Source: Saccoglossus kowalevskii
Taxonomy: Eukaryota; Hemichordata; Enteropneusta; Harrimaniidae
DNA length: 17,491 nucleotides
Direction: 5' to 3'
NCBI RefSeq assembly: GCF_000003605.2
Contig: NW_003124894.1
Location: forward strand, 1,346-18,836
In this document: positions 1-8,972 of the stretch, one piece after another
How positions within the stretch are numbered: position 1 is the stretch's first letter
Layout of the letters: every line of letters begins with the position of its first letter
Made by a program: the position numbers and the translations under genes
The notes under the pieces: model-generated
What the model was told of the DNA's origin: nothing
Databases searched by the model: none
Seen by the model: the letters and a program-made list of their open reading frames with translations, nothing else

Positions 1-32
<32 letters not shown>
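1..32. repeat. (ATT)n microsatellite
   Basis: About ten uninterrupted ATT units start the window and break at 'atact'. The tract probably extends upstream of the window. It is a simple repeat with no visible function. Confidence 0.95.
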
Positions 33-33
<1 letters not shown>

Positions 34-425
34 CTATTGCCGAATTTGTAGTTATGGCCCACCGCACATCTCTCTGCCACTAGCTCTAGTATTTTATCAT
101 CCATCTTTCCATTTTCTTCTCCTTTTGAATCACCGATGCTTATTAATGATTCTGCTGACCACGTTGGCAAGGTGGACACAAACCGAAAAACTGTCTTTGT
201 ATCTGCTATGGAGAACGTTACTCGGTTTTCTGCAAGAAAATTTCAGTCGGATGTAAGAAATATATTCTTTTTAAGATTACGTCGAGGCTGAATTTCCGTC
301 TAATTTGTATTAATATGATCATTGGTACACATATGTGTATCATTTTGTGTCGTATTAACAGTGCACAGAACCCATATTGTAATGTGTACAGGGTAACAGT
401 TATGCTCTGTACAGAACTGATTTGT
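33..425. other. Intergenic, nothing recognised
   Basis: AT-rich sequence without an open frame of note, splice-bounded exon, RNA gene or clear repeat on either strand. Nothing can be supported here. Confidence 0.5.
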
Positions 426-427
426 TT

Positions 428-490
428 TAAAGGTCGGTAGTCGTCACGACGCGCATGCGCGAGATATGGGTCTCATATAAACAAGGATGT
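428..490 (+). mobile_element. Possible tRNA-derived SINE head, copy A (diverged)
   Basis: The segment TAAAGGTCGGTAGTCGTCAC followed by GCGCATGCGCGAG aligns by eye with 7921-7970, which has a better tRNA-like layout. In copy A the D-arm-like GGTAG is kept, but the B-box region reads ATATGGGTCTCAT and is badly degraded. A CpG-rich island like this stands out from its AT-rich surroundings. The reading as a SINE is inference from the pairwise similarity. A chance resemblance of two CpG-rich patches remains possible. Confidence 0.35.
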
Positions 491-499
491 CGATTGTGA

Positions 500-964
500 C
501 TGTTGCGCACATTGAGAGGTCACCAAGCTGTAATTAGGTATTCTTTTTTATGTCTGGCAGGTATCAAGGAGTCGCCGGTGGTAATTAGTGCAAGTGGCGC
601 ACAGGGTGAAACTCGTACTCGTGGTTTCATTAAAAAAGTACATTGGCTTATCAATAATCAATCTTTATTAACACCAATGTCGCACATGCGCTGCGCGACG
701 ACCACGGCCCTTTAACATTGATATTAACTTACTTGTACATGTATTCTGGTAATTTGTTAATTACTGGTGTTCTCAATGTCCGTGTTGATTATAACATAAC
801 TGATAAATATAAGCTTTTCTGGTTTATTGGCTTGGCCATACACTTGATTTTCTTATCAGGGGGGGGGGTGACAATAAGATTACTGGCGAGTCACATATTA
901 GTAGTGATTTTATTCAATTAGATGGAAAACAACGTTTTCAGTATAACATAATATAAAACAGAAA
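500..964. other. Intergenic, possible LINE upstream part not resolved
   Basis: Two short open frames (503-715 and 718-921) cross this stretch, but neither has a recognisable motif or splice context. A run of nine G residues sits at about 861-869. The LINE remnant that starts near 965 may originally have extended into this stretch as its endonuclease region, but I cannot recognise it. Confidence 0.4.
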
Positions 965-2050
965 AATCAACAGCATCAACTTTGAGAGTGAGGTATTTAG
1001 GTCACTAGCTGTTTCATTAGGCATGAATATCAATAACATAATGTCCACATATGATGAAACAATTGGTAAAACAATTCCTATCTAGTGTGCGCCAACCATG
1101 GTTTATTTCAGCCATAAATGGTATGTCAATTGTTAAAATAGAACGCAGGTTAAAAAAGAAATGGCGCCGCTCAGAAGCGCAGTTAAATTATGATGGTAAT
1201 TCCAAGGTTCAGATGTCGGATATGAATTATTTCACGTGCAATTGGGAACATTAAGAAGATCAAAACAACTATATTTCACATTATTGACAAATTATTACAC
1301 ACACACAAAAAGGAAATAACATACCCGACTTTTATCCACCTTTGGAATTACCTTGTCATTTTATTGATTTTTTTTTCATTAACAAGTTTAATGTAATAAT
1401 ATTAGCTTGAGTGACACTGCTGTCCATATCCATTCAATTCGCAATAAGTTAACAGAATTTACTATCTGAAGACGATGTTTTGAATCAAATTTATGCATCT
1501 ATATTGATGAAATTGTAGGTTATGCTAGTAAGTAATATTTAGTTTATTCTTCACTGTCGAATGGTGTTCGCCGCCAATGTTTAAGAGAACGTTGTACCAC
1601 CTTTGTGACTTCACATATAGTAACTATTGTCCGATGTCAATTGCGTCACTTGTATATATCTAGATTGGGTTATTGTATTAGTTTATTGTATGAGATAACG
1701 AATGTTTAATTGTCGAAGTTGTAGACGGCGCATGACGCAGCAGGTAGGATTATGTTGGAGACCAGAAAATATGACTATATTACACCTGATCTAATTAGAC
1801 TTCACTGGCTCCCAGTTAAAGAATGAATTGTATATACAATGTTGTTAGTTTACCGATCTCCTAAGTATTACGATAAATTGGTTATTTATATACAGAGGAC
1901 GTTTACTGCTAGCAACAGCTGACAAAACGATTCCGAGATTCGTTTTCCGAAAATATGATTTACCTCGTATCCCATAACTAAGATCCACAAAATAATTCTC
2001 TGTTCTAAAACAAAATTGGGTATTTTTTAAATGATGTTGATGACATATTT
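965..2050 (+). mobile_element. Decayed CR1/L2/jockey-like LINE ORF2 remnant
   Basis: Translated pieces in three shifting frames follow the order of a non-LTR retrotransposon ORF2. From 972 a frame reads like the endonuclease-RT linker (INFESEVFRSL, then NINNIMSTYDETIGK) up to a TAG. After a shift, 1087-1180 gives VRQPWFISAI and ERRLKKKWRRSE, matching the usual basic linker. Further linker pieces follow: IIDKLLHTHKK near 1280 and ELPCHFIDFFFINKFN from 1345. Most of the RT core is gone. From 1623 one frame gives SRLGYCISLLYEITNV, then, after two stops, RKYDYITPDLIRLHWLPVKE, with HWLPV at 1803-1817. These are the classic C-terminal motifs of CR1/L2/jockey-type ORF2. A further stop at 1824 and several frameshifts make it dead. 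The family assignment rests on remembered motifs; the exact clade is uncertain. Confidence 0.78.
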
Positions 2051-3721
2051 CAAAATCGAGTTCTCTCTTTTAGACTAAACTGGACGTAGCTGGGACATGC
2101 TGGTTGCCTAATATTTGAGCATTCGTTTTATAATAATAGCACACTAGTTGAACGTCATAATCCCGTTATATCTGTATTTAGTACATTAACCATATTCGCG
2201 GGATGATTATATATCTCCTGCCCTCGATCGGCTGATATTCCCGAGCGGGGACACAGAAACCTCAATGCCATTCAATATGTGTTCAATATTCAACGTGCGT
2301 ACTCTTACACTAGTTTCATATTAGCAAACATACACTCTCTTAAGTATACAGGGTTTGTTTATCACTGAACATCGATATAAGCTATAGTCACAACGGGCTT
2401 TGAACTCCAAAGGGCATGAGTAGCGGGAAACAGATGACGCTACTTATAAGTTTCTGTATTATGGTGTCATCCAGAAATCGTCGACGCGTGTCCAAAATTG
2501 AAATTACGAGCGTACCTTCTAGTTGTTAAGGGTACCACTGTAAAAGAATCAGTATAGTATATATAGTATACCCCCCTGAGACAGCGCGATTTTTTCTTCC
2601 CGGCAACGTGATCATAACCCATGTTTTCTAAGCTCAAGTTTCGTCTGATTGATATACCACGGGCGGAACTCCAATTATTGAACACAGTTCAAGTAATAAT
2701 ATTTGATATAATGTATTAACTCATCATCAAATATTACGCGCAGAAAACACGAAAGAGGCATCATATCTCCAATTAGGTCACCTCCTAAGGGTTTTTTTTT
2801 TCGTCGCTTTAACTGGTGAATTATGATCATATAGAATTACGATCAGCGAACCTTGTGCGACCTTCGCGTCGAAATATTTTTCACGTTGCATCCGCAGGAG
2901 AAATAACAAATGGTTTCATCGCAGCGCTTGGGGGAAATGAAAACTCTCGTTTTCTAATTACCATACTGCGTATATATACGCGCGCTATCCCATAATAGTT
3001 TCTGCTGAATTAAGATGGATGGACTGAAGAAATAAACGAGCAGAGGATGCCCGCACCTGCTTGTCGCCTCTAAGGCTATTTATATCTTGATAGAAACAGA
3101 AGAATGCCTGCTGTCGCAACAAAAGAAAACGGCAACATCTTTTCATGCCACTTGTCGATTTCACAAGGTGTATTGGAAAATAACATGTTCAGGATTACTA
3201 TCTTTATGCACTTAAGTGACCTTCCAGTCAGGGGATCACGGCAAAGTGAGCATCCTGAATTAGTTACTTAGCTTTTCTCTCCGTATATACATTTTTGAAA
3301 GGCACGGAGTTGTAAATCAAGCATGATAAACGAAATGTGCTAACAAAAATACAACTTAAATGTCAATTGTATTTACAGTTACGTAACGCATTTTCAATCT
3401 ACGTTACAAACAAGTTATTGACAGTTGACTACACCAAATCAATTCGCAGTAACCACGTCAGGGGATGCTTGAAGTAAGATTCCTTTATTTTGTTTCTGTT
3501 TTACTTTAGATGTGAACACAAGATTCAAGAAATGAAAATTCTGAACGACAAGGGACTGACCAATAACAAATGCAATCCCTTATATCACGAAAACTCCATA
3601 TGATAAAGCAATGTAACTATTTTTGATATTTCCGTATGTAATGAAAATATCGCCGTTAGAGTGTTACACTATTTGTCATGTATGATTGTTAGGAAATATT
3701 TTAGTTCGAATATTTCTGATA
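2051..3721. other. Intergenic, nothing recognised
   Basis: No coding exon, RNA gene or repeat can be supported. A minus-strand frame at 2467-2685 has no motif and no splice context. The first part may be unrecognised 3' LINE tail. Confidence 0.5.
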
Positions 3722-3730
3722 GTTTCAACT
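3722..3730. repeat. Target-site duplication, left copy (GTTTCAACT)
   Basis: GTTTCAACT lies directly before the first base of the left terminal inverted repeat. It is matched perfectly by 6137-6145, directly after the right repeat. Nine bases is the length typical of Mutator-like elements. Confidence 0.88.
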
Positions 3731-3813
3731 CAATCTGATTAAAATCCGATGTAGGTATGAGACTCCAATTTTTTTTATTTATTTTTTTATTATTATTTTA
3801 ATTTTTTTTGTAA
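3731..3813 (+). repeat. Left terminal inverted repeat
   Basis: The first 31 bp (CAATCTGATT to GGTATGAG) are identical to the reverse complement of the right end. One A/G and one C/G difference follow, then a shared AATTTTTTTT run and a looser T-rich tract ending in GTAA at 3810-3813. Confidence 0.9.
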
Positions 3814-4301
3814 ACAGGTATCTTTAGTATTCATCAATTTGTTATTTAACCAAGATTCTCAACAGGCATTTTGGAATAGTTGTGCTATTTTGATAAACAG
3901 TACCAATAGTAGGTAGCCACATATTCCTGTTGACTTAACAACAAAAATTAAAATTCTAAAACTGTGATGAATAGCTGCCAAATACTTTTATAAATATAAC
4001 AAGAGTATTTTCAGTAAATTAGTGATTGATAAACGTATTTTCTTTGAGAGATAAATATTTATTGATACTTGAATAAACCTTGTTATGTCAATTTTTTTTA
4101 AGCAGATGAACATGAAAATTTAATTAATGGTTTGATATACCTGTAAATATATGCTATGTTTCATGACATTAACCAATATGTCACTTATTTAGGTGATGTG
4201 GTTTTTTGCTCTTCATGCCACTGATGAATTCATTTGATGCAAAATCTTCAAATAAGTTAACCCTCCTACATAATGTTACATTTATTATATATTTTTTTAA
4301 T

Positions 4302-5811
4302 TTACATGATTAAACAAGACTGTTGAGATGGTTCATCATCTCTACCAACTCAACCCGACCCTTGTATCATGACTTTCAATATCGAAAGAGGGATCTAAAT
4401 GGAGTACATGAGTTGTTTTGATAAAAATGTCCATACCAAAGGTTGTGTGACAGAATATTAATCTCAAACTTTAGTTGGACACTTCAGCTTCTTCTTTTGG
4501 ATGCAATTCTTGTACAATACTGTCAGTTTCCCTTTAGAACATTTGCATATGAAAAAACTGACTGGGAATACTCCTCTTTGAAATAATGATAAAGAGCTAA
4601 TGAACAATAAATAATTGTCTGTGGGAAAGTATCTTTCTCTTCTCTTATTTTGTCAATCATCCAATACAATATGGATGCACTGTTCCTAGGAGTCTTTATG
4701 ACTGACAATCCAATGTTCCTTATATTTGGGCAAATGTTTATAGTCTTACAATCTGGAATAGTGTAATGAGGCTGTCTTTCAACTGGGACTGTAGAGACTT
4801 TGAGGCAGTTGTGGTCAGTGCAACAACTGTAACATCAGGTAAAATAGCGTAGTTCCCCAAACATGCTAGAAAAATTCCTTGAATGCACTTTGTTGTGTCT
4901 TACACCTGCCATCTAGTTGTTCACCCCTACAAAAAAGATCACAGAAATTATCATTTGAAGGTAAAAATGTACAAGTTAGGACTCCAAATCTAATCATTTC
5001 CTGATTTTGAAAAACAAATTCTCTATTAAATAAAACATGTACACTGAAATTCTGTTAAAATGAGCAGCTTTATAATGAATTGCCCAAATAACTTAATGAA
5101 CAAACACAGCTCTGTAGACATGCAGTAGTGGGGGAATATGTTCACATACATCCTACATTAAAAATATTCGCATTTTATCAGAAAATATGAAATGAGTGGC
5201 TAAGCCACTTTTAAACCGACCATTCAACATGAACTTATACAATTTATAACACACATAATGCATGGAGGTAAAACTATGATTTTAATGTTGAGTGGAAATC
5301 TTATCTGAACGTTCATTAATGAAACCACAGGATAAACTATGATAACAGAACCAGGTTCCTGAATTATACTTGGGTAGATTAGTGATTTAACCAAATCCAA
5401 TTGGCAGGATGGCTTGGACATTGTTTTTTGATAACAGATGTGTTAATGCCTCCTTCTTGCACACCTTAAAGAAATGTGCACATTTAATATAACGCAATAA
5501 AAAAAAATGACTCGGCAAATAAATTATTCACGTTACTTGTTCAAGCATATAGGTCACAGTCATGGCATAAAGACAAAACTGTTACTGTTACTCACAGGTG
5601 CTCGGACCGTTTAATGATCGAGTAACGCCGCCTCACCTGTGGTAATACAAGGTCATCAAAGTTGAAATCCGAATTATCTCAAATGAATTACATACATCAA
5701 TCGAGATTGCTCACAAAATATAATTAAGTTTTTGTAAAAGTGATTAAAACTCACCTCAAATTCGGAATCCTCTATTGATTTCACATCGGTTCTAACATTA
5801 CTTGCAGCCAT
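4302..5811 (-). pseudogene. RecQ-like DNA helicase pseudogene with introns
   Basis: RecQ helicases are SF2 ATPases that unwind DNA 3' to 5'. Exon 1 (5811-5755) starts with a strong Kozak ATG and encodes 19 residues up to a GTGAGT donor. Exon 2 opens after a TTTAAG acceptor near 5467 and reads VCKKEALTHLLSKNN, then ILPIGFG (motif I, usually PTGFGKS). A one-base insertion at 5389-5390 shifts the frame to KSLIYPS and PGSVIIVYPVVSLMNVQI (motif Ia). The DEAH region (motif II) cannot be found. From about 4925 the reading is KTQQSAFKEFF, then in another frame LPDVTVVALTTTASKSL (motif III), then 4708-4523 with FPQTIIYC (motif IV). TTFGMD (motif V) lies at 4429-4446, and SG, stop, VGRDDEPSQ (motif VI) ends at 4302. 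Phase-0 joining of exons 1 and 2 supports the intron. At least three frameshifts and several stops make it nonfunctional. All of it lies inside the transposon. Confidence 0.85.
5755..5811 (-). pseudogene. First exon of the RecQ-like pseudogene
   Basis: The reverse complement gives CAAG-ATG-G, then MAASNVRTDVKSIEDSEFE, then GAG followed by a GTGAGT donor at 5754-5749. The exon is 57 bases, phase 0, so it can join directly to VCKKEALTHLL in exon 2. It is the only part of the gene without visible damage. The assignment to the same gene is inferred from phase and position. Confidence 0.68.
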
Positions 5812-5900
5812 CTTGAACTAACCAGGAACGATGAGTCTGGCACATGCGCAAAGTCAGACAGCTATTTTTGTAAGCCGCACTATGATTGGTCGACAAAACT
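5812..5900 (-). promoter_or_regulatory. Promoter-like region upstream of the RecQ-like pseudogene
   Basis: Reading toward the gene there is a CCAAT box (ATTGG on the plus strand, 5885-5889), an NRF-1-like TGCGCATGTG (5841-5850 on the plus strand), and AAGATGGCTGC overlapping the start codon, which resembles a YY1 site. All three are common in TATA-less housekeeping promoters. The grouping is suggestive; activity is unknown. Confidence 0.42.
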
Positions 5901-6058
5901 CGTCGAAAACTGATCTCGTTGTACGAGATTTGTATAGGCTTGAGTCAGATGTAGTTAGAGGCGACTGGGACACGATTTTCTAAGAACTGATCAACGGCAA
6001 GAAAAACCAAAATATCGACATATTCAAACTAAAATACAAATAAATATAATATAGAGGG

Positions 6059-6136
6059 TTACAAAAAAAAACAATAAATAAATAATAATAAAAAAAAATT
6101 CGAGCCTCATACCTACATCGGATTTTAATCAGATTG
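6059..6136 (-). repeat. Right terminal inverted repeat
   Basis: Inverted partner of 3731-3813. It ends AATCAGATTG at 6136, directly before the 9-bp duplication. The inner part is an A-rich tract that mirrors the T-rich tract of the left end and finishes at TTAC (6059-6062). Confidence 0.9.
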
Positions 6137-6145
6137 GTTTCAACT
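6137..6145. repeat. Target-site duplication, right copy (GTTTCAACT)
   Basis: Perfect match to 3722-3730. With the following bases it forms TTTCAACT-ATA-AGTTGAAA (6138-6156), so the original insertion site was palindromic. Confidence 0.88.
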
Positions 6146-6156
6146 ATAAGTTGAAA

Positions 6157-7919
6157 TATATGAAGTTAACACGTGTTATATAAAGCCTCATTCACTGAAA
6201 AGACTTACAATTCTTACAATTTCAATTTGTATGTTCATTTGTAAGTAGGCATTTCTCGCAGGTTGTGTCAAGATATAGAATTGATTTTTCTCCACAATTA
6301 GTAGACATATGCACCCCGAAACCGTGAGTATATTGATGGCCTAATACACAAACAGGCGATAGACAACGTACATGGAATGTCGATCGTCTGTATAAATGTG
6401 ACAAATGTTACGCAATTAACACTTAACACTTCCGTTGATATTTTACGTGTTTCACAAAGCTTCCAAACGTGTGTGATACAATATCAAATTTATTAAACAC
6501 GAGGTTTTGATAAGACACAAATTATCCCCTGACGTGTATTTCAGACTGCTCGGTGTCGATATCACAGTATATGTAAGTACAGAATCAGCAATCGAGATAT
6601 ATACATTCATATATTCATTGTATCACCGATATTCGATACAGTGCATACTAATTAGCGTCATTTGCATAGCAACAAGGGTAGCGTTTTTCTCTTCACAAAA
6701 AACGGTTCTAATTACCTGTCGGAAAGTAATTGAGATCTATTGCATTTATTGATAAAATGACATTCACAGTGTTCATCCGGGTCCTAATGAATACAACTAT
6801 GTATGGCTGCAAACATTCGGCAAACACTGGATGGGTGAAGACAGCGCGACATACGACAACATCACAATGAAATGTACCTTCCATACACAGCACGACATAT
6901 TGTCGTATTGAACATGTCGTGTTGATCGAGACGATATCTTATTTGAATATTTTCCTAATGCTAATATTTTACAAAAATTTATATAAATATTATATATGGT
7001 GGTTTATATTACACGTAACATTATTAGTTCTGTAACTGAATGTGGGATTAATATCAGCTACCTCTGCCGATATGTGTTCCTTGCTATTGAATTGAGGAGG
7101 CATACAATTAAATAACCTGGCGCATATTAGTTGACAGTCTATCGCGGATCGCAATGTCACGCTCTCACGTTTATATTCAAATGTGATTAGTAGAAAGAGG
7201 ACAGTATACATCGCTTTATCTTCACTGTCTATTGCCTGTTTTACAGTGATTAGAGAGAAGAGCATGCCGTATTACATGTCGTTAGTGATTGAATGAGCAG
7301 TCAGTCATATCGCAAATCAAATCCTGTGCAGTCATGATGGATGTAATATTTTCCAATTCTTTTGGGAGAAATAAACTATGATGTTGTAATATTTTTTGTT
7401 GAAAACCACATGTGTTATATACTCTATCTATCGTTATTGGCAGATAGAAATAGTCGCCATGACTACAGAAGATACGAGATTAACAACAACACTGTCTAGT
7501 AAATGAGTTTCAAATTGAGGAAGGAAGATAATTTGTCAGCTGCCCACAACACGGTTTAAGTGGGATACAACTTTACACACACATGCATATGAGTTATTGA
7601 AATGGTCATGCATAGTCACAATTTCAAATTTCTTGTATACACATTGGTATCTATTGTGATGAACTTACAGTAGTACTAAGTCAATATTATCGTCTTTGAA
7701 CTCCGATTGAAGTACTTGGATATTTGATATGCGATTCTACAGAAAGCTGTCGGTTAATTGTTTATGTTTTTATATTATTTGAGGCCATGTGATGATTGGG
7801 AGATGCTAATTACAATTGTAATGCATTTACCGAATTCTAACCGTGCCCCCAGCAGAATATTGGTCTACTCCCCGCTTTATGATAGCAATATACATTTACT
7901 AAGCTGATGGCCACTGAAA
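6157..7919. other. Intergenic, nothing recognised
   Basis: Several frames of 60-91 codons occur on both strands (for example 6222-6404 and 6990-7265 on the minus strand), but none shows a domain, signal peptide or splice-bounded exon. A short hairpin, CACGACAT with ATGTCGTG, lies near 6890-6925. Confidence 0.5.
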
Positions 7920-7920
7920 C

Positions 7921-7970
7921 GTTAAAGCGGTAGAGTCGTCACCTGCGCACGCGCGGGAATTGATTCCCAA
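7921..7970 (+). mobile_element. Possible tRNA-derived SINE head, copy B
   Basis: AGCGGTAGAGTCG (7926-7938) resembles the D-arm and A box of a tRNA. GGGAATTGATTCCC (7955-7968) resembles the T-arm and B box, with complementary GGGAAT/ATTCCC flanks. The spacing is shorter than in a functional tRNA and no acceptor stem closes, so it is not a tRNA gene. Copy A at 428-490 is similar over the first half. A tRNA-derived SINE is the likely source, with modest certainty. Confidence 0.42.
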
Positions 7971-7999
7971 GCGACGATAACAACACACGCTAAAAACGC

Positions 8000-8690
8000 A
8001 AAGACTCATGGGTAGACCCTTGTTTATAAACAATGACACGCTAGTACGTTAGTACCTTCCATGCTGAAATATTGGAGTATTGAAGCTTGCCTTCGCTCAA
8101 GGCTATTTTGTAGGAAATCATTTTTTGAAGAGTCTTCACAATTCGATTTCGGGATTATTCTGCATAATACTAATAATAATAATTCTCATAAACTATACGA
8201 AAACGTCACAGAAAAGTTTTGCTACAGATTCAAGGTGCTGGATATTAACTATTAAGTACACCCCTTTCTCAATTCATCTAATAGTCTTTATTGGTTCCAC
8301 CCATTGTCAACCTATGTCGTCATTAACGAACACACCTTAGACAGTGACTCTATAGTTTGGTTGGATGAGGCCAAGTAATGACCCCACTATAGAGCAACAG
8401 TTCACTTCTCACGTAAATTAAAACTAACACTGTACACCATGTTTACATCAAAAGTATTACCGGTATTATCTGGACCAGTCTTGACCGGTCCATGGTTAGT
8501 AAGGGACGACTTTCACATATCCTATTATGTATATAACCGGTAAATTGCCGAATCAGCGAGCACATAAGAGTTTAAATGCCACACACTAACGCTTAGCGTG
8601 TGTTATTAGAAACGGAGCGATAGTGTATTTACGAAAATAGTGTTGACTCATACGGGCGAAAGGTACTGTATATTCTAATCCTCGTCCATT
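8000..8690. other. Upstream flank of the three-exon gene
   Basis: No coding exon is supported; the frames at 8061-8255 and 8080-8340 overlap each other and lack motifs. A perfect palindrome TTGTTTATAAACAA lies at 8020-8033, two head-to-head TGTTTA cores of the type bound by forkhead factors. A near-palindrome, ACACACTAACGCTTAGCGTGTGT, sits near 8581-8603. Confidence 0.4.
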
Positions 8691-8698
8691 ATATTTTC

Positions 8699-8706
8699 TA
8701 TATATA
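8699..8706 (+). promoter_or_regulatory. Candidate TATA box of the three-exon gene
   Basis: TATATATA, followed by G, lies about 200 bases before the start codon. A transcript start near 8730 would give a leader of about 170 bases, containing one eight-codon upstream frame (8740-8763). An alternative is that TTATGTTTCAG at 8738-8748 is a 3' splice site and the leader begins in an unseen upstream exon. Confidence 0.35.
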
Positions 8707-8902
8707 GTAGAAAGCCAGCTTAATAACGGCATTGTTGTTATGTTTCAGAGAGCGTGCAACTAGCACATACCAGTACAAGTTATCAAGACACACGCCGCCA
8801 GTTATATATTATTATAGAGAGACACACAGCGCAGGTGCACTTGTCTTTGTTTGAGCTGATTAATTTGAAAAACAAACAAAACATACTGTTTTTGTTTCAA
8901 GA

Positions 8903-8972
8903 ATGCATTGGCGGATTTTAGAAGTCGTGATAGTTTGGTCGTTTGCTGTTTTGGACGCTTATGGTCATAAAT
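8903..8972 (+). CDS. Exon 1: signal peptide
   Basis: The start ATG sits in AAGAATGC, with A at -3. It encodes 23 residues plus one base (T) and ends at AAAT before the donor GTGAGT at 8973. Positive n-region, hydrophobic core and small residues before H22 make a credible secretion signal, although E7 in the core is unusual. Confidence 0.72.

Larger units (their letters stand above)
3731..6136 (-). mobile_element. 2.4-kb TIR DNA transposon carrying a RecQ-like pseudogene
   Basis: The element begins CAATCTGATT and ends AATCAGATTG. The outer 31 bp of both ends are perfect inverted copies, and similarity continues through a T-rich stretch to about 80 bp. A perfect 9-bp duplication, GTTTCAACT, brackets it. 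TIRs plus this duplication show cut-and-paste insertion. Nine-bp duplications are usual for Mutator-like elements and possible for Merlin, so MULE-like is the best guess. No transposase is visible; the only cargo is the RecQ-like pseudogene at 4302-5811 on the minus strand. Strand is given by the cargo. It is therefore non-autonomous: either a Pack-type element that captured a host gene segment or a decayed member of a helicase-encoding family. The TIR sequence is not one I recognise. Confidence 0.88.

Noticed and set aside
3454-6536. 13-bp inverted match CACGTCAGGGGAT (3454-3466 and 6524-6536) outside the transposon
   Set aside because: No similarity beyond the 13 bases and no flanking duplication; treated as chance.
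6990-7265. 91-codon minus-strand frame
   Set aside because: No domain, signal or splice-bounded structure; length is within chance for stop-poor sequence.
7921-7970. Considered as a real tRNA gene
   Set aside because: Spacing between A-like and B-like boxes is too short and no acceptor stem closes.
7983-8603. 12-bp inverted match AACACACGCTAA near 7983 and 8593, considered as MITE ends
   Set aside because: No target duplication at either side and similarity stops at once.
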